Of a stretch of 10,771 nucleotides of DNA, positions 7,801 to 10,771 are shown in pieces. The stretch is taken from assembly GCA_003024985.2 (NCBI GenBank), contig PXIH01S0007813.1. One strand, given 5' to 3'. The position numbers and the translations under genes are program-made. Position 1 is the stretch's first letter. Each line of letters starts with the position of its first letter. Below the pieces are notes generated by a model. That model did no database searches, was not told the origin of the DNA, and saw only the letters and a list, made by a program, of their open reading frames with translations. The DNA is from Euperipatoides rowelli (Eukaryota > Onychophora > Udeonychophora > Euonychophora > Peripatopsidae).

Positions 7801-8347
7801 TTTTGCATAAAAAAAAATGATTTTATGATTATAGTGACCATAAATCCAATTTATTCTAAGATAGTAAATAATTTTGGTTAAATTTTTTACAACTGAGCTT
7901 TTATTCCTGTTTAAGTAATAAAAGGGAGGGGGTGGTATAGAAATTGTTGCCCATTTGGCCATTACAATATATACCTGGTCAGATTCCATTATTTGTACAC
8001 CAATATGGCTGATGGGAGTAGGTGGAAATTATCTAGATCTGCGCTCAGCAAAAGATTATTTCACCTCTACATTAACCTAGGGTTTAGGGTTACGGTAAAG
8101 TTAGGACTTTAAAGAAAATATACTAAAATCGGTGAGAAAAAATACTAAATCCACTTGCTACTACGTTTTAGTTGTCATGCGACTTCTAACGTTAATTAAG
8201 TTGGTCGGCAGATAACGAAATCTGACCATATACCCTCCACCCCACCCCCTCCCTTTCATTACTTAAAAACCAAAATTATTTACTGTCTTGTAATACCTTG
8301 GATTTATGGTCACTATAGTCATAAAATCTTTTTTTTTATATGCAAAA
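7801..8347. mobile_element. Large imperfect foldback element with telomere-like spacer
   Basis: The left arm (7801-7992) and right arm (8209-8347) are reverse complements over most of their length. ATAGTGACCATAAATCCAA at 7831-7849 matches 8298-8316 exactly, and matches 31 nt with one mismatch when extended outward. AGTAAATAATTTTGGTT at 7863-7879 matches 8268-8284 exactly. A 25-nt block at 7911-7935 ending GGGAGGGGGTGG matches 8242-8266 with one mismatch, and GGTCAGATT pairs near 7977-7985 and 8217-8225. The left arm has two extra segments (about 7882-7909 and 7937-7967). The spacer of about 216 bp holds TAGGGTTTAGGGTTACGG near 8079-8096. No transposase frame is seen. It is probably a foldback-type or long-TIR MITE, but ends and target duplication are not established. 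Confidence 0.75.
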
Positions 8348-8454
8348 TTTAATATATTTCTTTCATACAATCTCTTAAAAATGGGAATTTTTTTTTTTAA
8401 ATAAAAATGCAATAATGTGTGTCTTCTAATTTTTGTGGTTAATTTCAATTGTAT

Positions 8455-8765
8455 AATTTCCTTCTGTAGCAGATGTGTTTAGCCTCTCTATCATTCATAA
8501 TGTGTGTAATATAAATATTGTTGTCTGCTAATTACTTGGGACTCATCATTCACACTCATTAAGCTGACTCGGAAATTCACACCGGAGAAGACGTTTTTTT
8601 AGAGATTGCTTTGATTGGTAAGAGCTGGTGTTAATGCTCCGTTGATATGCAAATCATTTCATTTTTTTTTCAAGCCATGGCAATATTGAACCAGATATCA
8701 TTAATCTGCATGATCTGACCGTGTTTCCTTATCGTTTTTAAATATCTTACTGTACACCAGGGAAA
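8455..8765. promoter_or_regulatory. Candidate enhancer / conserved noncoding element
   Basis: This low-repeat stretch clusters binding-site-like words typical of developmental enhancers: ATTGTT (SOX type) near 8517-8522, TAATTA (homeodomain) at 8529-8534, CTTTGAT (TCF/LEF) at 8609-8615 overlapping an ATTGG CCAAT-box complement, the perfect POU octamer ATGCAAAT at 8647-8654 within TGATATGCAAATCA, the palindrome GCCATGGC at 8674-8681, and ATTAATCT near 8700-8707. Apart from one T run at about 8661-8670 it lacks the homopolymers and inverted repeats of its flanks. The motifs are seen directly; that they act together is inference, since short words of this kind also arise by chance in AT-rich DNA. 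Confidence 0.4.
8647..8654 (+). promoter_or_regulatory. POU octamer motif ATGCAAAT
   Basis: This is a perfect octamer, the classical site of POU-domain proteins such as Oct factors. TGAT on the left and ATCA on the right make the extended site nearly symmetrical. It lies in the motif-dense part of the candidate enhancer. Confidence 0.45.
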
Positions 8766-9389
8766 GGAGAGGAAGGAATAAAGATTTAGATATAATTAAT
8801 GGCCGAAGTAACATTTCTAATGATGAAATAAATTCCCCAAGAAGGTTAAAAGTTAGAATTTTCAAATCTTAAATAAAATAAGTTTTTCATTTTTTACAAT
8901 TTAGTCACAGTTATTTAACTTGTAGCAAAAATATTTTGCTATTTTAGTTATATTAATGAAATGTATAAATATACCATAAAGAATGTTTTTAGAAATGAAG
9001 AGTGTGGAATAAATGCACCCCTCCCTCCCTCCCTCCTATCTAATTTTCTTCTACAAAAGATATTAATGATTTCATGCTATTAAATTCACCTATTCTATAT
9101 TAATTAAAAATAATTATATACTATAAAATTATTCATATTTTAAATTAATATTTTTCAAATGTTATTTTAAAAAATTAAATTTTTGGTCTAGAGTTTTATT
9201 ATGGGGAAAAATATACGATTTATTTTACAGCAAAAAAAAAAATGTAAATAGTATGTGACAATAAAAAAATGCAAATTTAAATATAATTATTTTTTATATA
9301 GTTTTATCTAGAGATATTTTATATTTATAGTGGAAAAGTGGTGCGATTGCAAGTGAAATTAGTATTTTTTAAACAGTTTTAAGTTATTA
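8766..9389. other. Very AT-rich stretch, no gene seen
   Basis: From about 9040 to 9390 the sequence is almost entirely A and T, with many A/T runs (for example an 11-A run near 9231-9241). The only G/C-rich island is the CCCT repeat at 9018-9036. The composition would make this an easily melted region, of a type found in matrix-attachment DNA, though no specific site is called. Confidence 0.5.
9018..9036 (-). repeat. (CCCT)n microsatellite, minus-strand G-quadruplex candidate
   Basis: Four runs of three or more C (9018-9021, 9023-9025, 9027-9029, 9031-9033) are each separated by a single T. The minus strand therefore reads GGGAGGGAGGGAGGGG, a canonical G-quadruplex with one-base loops, and the plus strand could form an i-motif. 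Confidence 0.8.
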
Positions 9390-9556
9390 AAAAGATAGGT
9401 AGGTAAATAGGTGATAGGTAGACCGGGAGGGAAAGTGTAGGTTGGGAGATAGGGAGGGAGGGAGATACAGAGGGAAGGAGGTACAGAAGGAGGGAGATAC
9501 AGAGGGAGGGAGGGAGGATAGTATGGAGATAGGAGGTAGGTAGGTAGATAGATAGA
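9390..9556 (+). repeat. G-rich GGTA/GGGA/GATA composite microsatellite
   Basis: The plus strand is a purine-rich series of GGTA, GGGA and GATA units. In the middle is a three-copy 16-bp repeat starting at 9461, 9477 and 9493, with units of the form GGAGATACAGAGGGAA. Four GGG runs at 9444-9446, 9452-9454, 9456-9458 and 9460-9462 fit a canonical G-quadruplex with loops of 5, 1 and 1. A second, slightly incomplete G-run cluster lies at 9504-9517. Confidence 0.9.
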
Positions 9557-9885
9557 TCTAAGTTATTTTTACGTTATAAACAAGCAAAGAAAGCTCAAAG
9601 TAATTTAGAAATGTTGAATGAAAAAGAGCAAATTTTCGATGGTTTCTTATTCATTTCTTTCTTAAAAATTAGATTAAACTTTTAAAAGATTTGATAATAA
9701 TTTAACATCCTAGAATGCAGATGTTCTGCGCAAGGTTTAGCTAGTTGTACAGAATTTCCGTTATGTTTCTTTCCTGCTGATTATGTATTCTATCTTTGAT
9801 AGTTAAGCTACAGATTGGAAGAATGAGTATAAAAAAAACATATTGTTTATAAAATGAGTACCTAAAATCTGACGAAAGCGCATGT
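9557..9885. other. AT-rich DNA, no gene seen
   Basis: No frame, RNA gene or repeat longer than short homopolymers is supported in this stretch. Confidence 0.5.
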
Positions 9886-10030
9886 AAACTTGTCCCATTT
9901 TACCGAGTTTTTAACATAGTGGGTTTAATACGTAGTAGGAGTTAGGGTCCAGGCTAAGGGTAAGATTAGGCATGTAAATTTAAAAAAAAAAAAAATACTG
10001 TTATTAATACGTTAATGGGACATGTTGGTC
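9886..10030. repeat. Weak inverted repeat around a TAGGGT-like core
   Basis: TGTCCCATT at 9891-9899 is the exact reverse complement of AATGGGACA at 10014-10022, with partial pairing on both sides. Between them lies TTAGGGTCCAGGCTAAGGGT near 9942-9961, which resembles the TAGGGTTTAGGGTTACGG core in the spacer of the foldback at 7801-8347. The inner part also has a 14-A tract near 9982-9995. This may be a short, decayed relative of that element type, but the terminal repeats are short and the ends unclear. Confidence 0.38.
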
Positions 10031-10324
10031 AGGTTTTGGGCAATGGTGCTTATCAGTAGATTACACGTCTGTTTGTTTACTATTATAATAGATGTACATG
10101 ACTGTAACTAGAGCATATGTTTTGAATTCTTATGTTAAATGTAATTGTTTAAATTAATTATCAATGCTATTTTCAAATTTGATAATTTTATTTTATTTTG
10201 TCAAACAAAAAATAGCCTATACATATTTAATTCATCAAATCTACTTATTTCATTTAAAAAGATGTTAAAATCTAACTTTTATACAATAATTTATAAATTA
10301 AAAACTAAGATCTCATAAGTTATC
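10031..10324. other. Very AT-rich DNA, no gene seen
   Basis: The sequence is dominated by A and T with no coding frame or recognisable element before the hairpin that follows. Confidence 0.5.
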
Positions 10325-10376
10325 GTAAACAAAAATCAAAATTAAAGCAAACACTTGGTGTTTGATTTTTGTTTAC
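10325..10376. repeat. Perfect 16-bp-stem hairpin
   Basis: GTAAACAAAAATCAAA at 10325-10340 is the exact reverse complement of 10361-10376, with a 20-nt loop. A competing inner hairpin is possible: CAAACAC at 10348-10354 pairs with GTGTTTG at 10358-10364, overlapping the right arm, so the two folds exclude each other. The arms have a purine/pyrimidine bias. No target duplication is evident. GTAAACA also resembles a forkhead-factor site, present here on both strands. Confidence 0.82.
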
Positions 10377-10579
10377 AGGTAGCCTAAATGAGGTAATAAT
10401 ACCCAATGGTTTAAACTTTTTGTTTGTCATTTATTTTGAAAGATATTGAATAAAAAACAATCCTGAGAAGACTTCAAAATGCTGAAGTTTAATTATCACA
10501 AATTATGAGCAGCAAAATAAAATTTAATATAACAAATTTCCGTCATTCCGAACTCTTTAATGCATTTTCTCCCCAATGG

Positions 10580-10700
10580 CAGAGCCGAATTAACCTTTGT
10601 GGGGTCCAAGACAAATTTATTTTGGAGGCCCTTTACCAATGTTTCTTTCAGACAACTTTCCCCAGGGGAAAGTGGCAAGGTGTATTTATTTAAGATTTTT
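10580..10700 (+). mobile_element. hAT-like terminal fragment
   Basis: CAGAGCCGAATTAACC at 10580-10595 closely resembles the right end of the 5066-5475 element read on the minus strand (CAGGGCAGATTAAGTC), and the general CAGGGCCGGATTAA end of related hAT elements. It is followed by GGGGTCC and GGAGGCCC words, also seen in that element's G+C-rich part. The third-base run reads CAGAG rather than CAGGG, so the end has mutated. I find no matching opposite end or target duplication before the window closes, so the right limit is arbitrary. Short overlapping frames on both strands here are shadows. Confidence 0.4.
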
Positions 10701-10771
10701 TGATAAGCTTTTTTTTTGTTGACTGGATGTTTTGTTGCCTTTCTGTCTGATTTGATAAGCTTTTTTTTTTT
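10699..10771 (+). repeat. 52-bp direct repeat, cut by the window end
   Basis: TTTGATAAGC followed by a T run occurs at 10699-10717 and again from 10751 to the last base, a period of 52. Only the start of the second copy is inside the window, so copy number cannot be given. The intervening 34 bases (GTTGACTGGATG onward) are not repeated elsewhere in view. Confidence 0.7.

Noticed and set aside
8079-8096. True interstitial telomere array
   Set aside because: Only about two imperfect GGGTTA-like units are present, too few for a telomeric tract.
7756-8448. Two minus-strand frames of 77 and 61 codons
   Set aside because: They lie over opposite arms of the foldback and its A/T flanks and look like random AT-rich translations.
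9390-9556. CRISPR-like array
   Set aside because: The repeats are short, contiguous and purine-only, with no unique spacers; this is a microsatellite.

Overview
The window looks like noncoding DNA from an animal nuclear genome. It is roughly two-thirds A+T, rich in poly-A/T tracts and GATA-type microsatellites, and holds several short transposon-like inverted-repeat elements. I find no convincing protein-coding gene, tRNA, rRNA or CRISPR array. The longest open frames (up to 107 codons) are microsatellite translations or chance frames in AT-rich DNA. The mix of hAT-type and other non-autonomous DNA elements with purine microsatellites would fit an AT-rich invertebrate such as a mollusc, or a fish-like vertebrate. 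Nothing fixes the taxon.

Layout: 1-340 is featureless AT-rich DNA. 345-640 is a tandem duplication with a unit of about 141 bp. 691-901 is a possible degraded piggyBac-type element. 1141-1436 is a composite GATA/TGAGAAAGA satellite. 1437-2240 is low-repeat sequence. 2240-2910 keeps more CpG than its surroundings and carries a perfect 18-bp palindrome. 3302-3611 is an inverted-repeat element with a long A tract inside. 3612-5057 is mostly featureless apart from T tracts and a recurring TTTGATAAG motif.

The best-supported feature is at 5066-5475: a 410-bp non-autonomous hAT element with CAGGGC...GCCCTG ends and a perfect 8-bp target-site duplication. 6283-6733 contains a third inverted-repeat structure. 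7090-7655 is CpG-retaining and holds a CTCF-like motif and a hairpin. 7801-8347 is a large imperfect foldback with a telomere-like GGGTTTAGGGTTA stretch in its spacer. 8455-8765 is low-repeat sequence with clustered homeodomain, TCF/LEF and POU-octamer motifs, and is the best enhancer candidate. 9018-9036 and 9390-9556 are a C-rich and a G-rich microsatellite of opposite polarity with G-quadruplex potential. 9886-10030 is a weak inverted repeat with another TAGGGT-like core. 10325-10376 is a perfect 16-bp-stem hairpin. 10580-10700 is a fragment whose start resembles the hAT ends at 5066-5475. 10699-10771 is the start of a 52-bp direct repeat cut by the window edge.

No genes act together here. 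The picture is intergenic or intronic DNA shaped by small DNA transposons and microsatellites, with one or two stretches that may be cis-regulatory. I see no evidence for a new multi-gene system.
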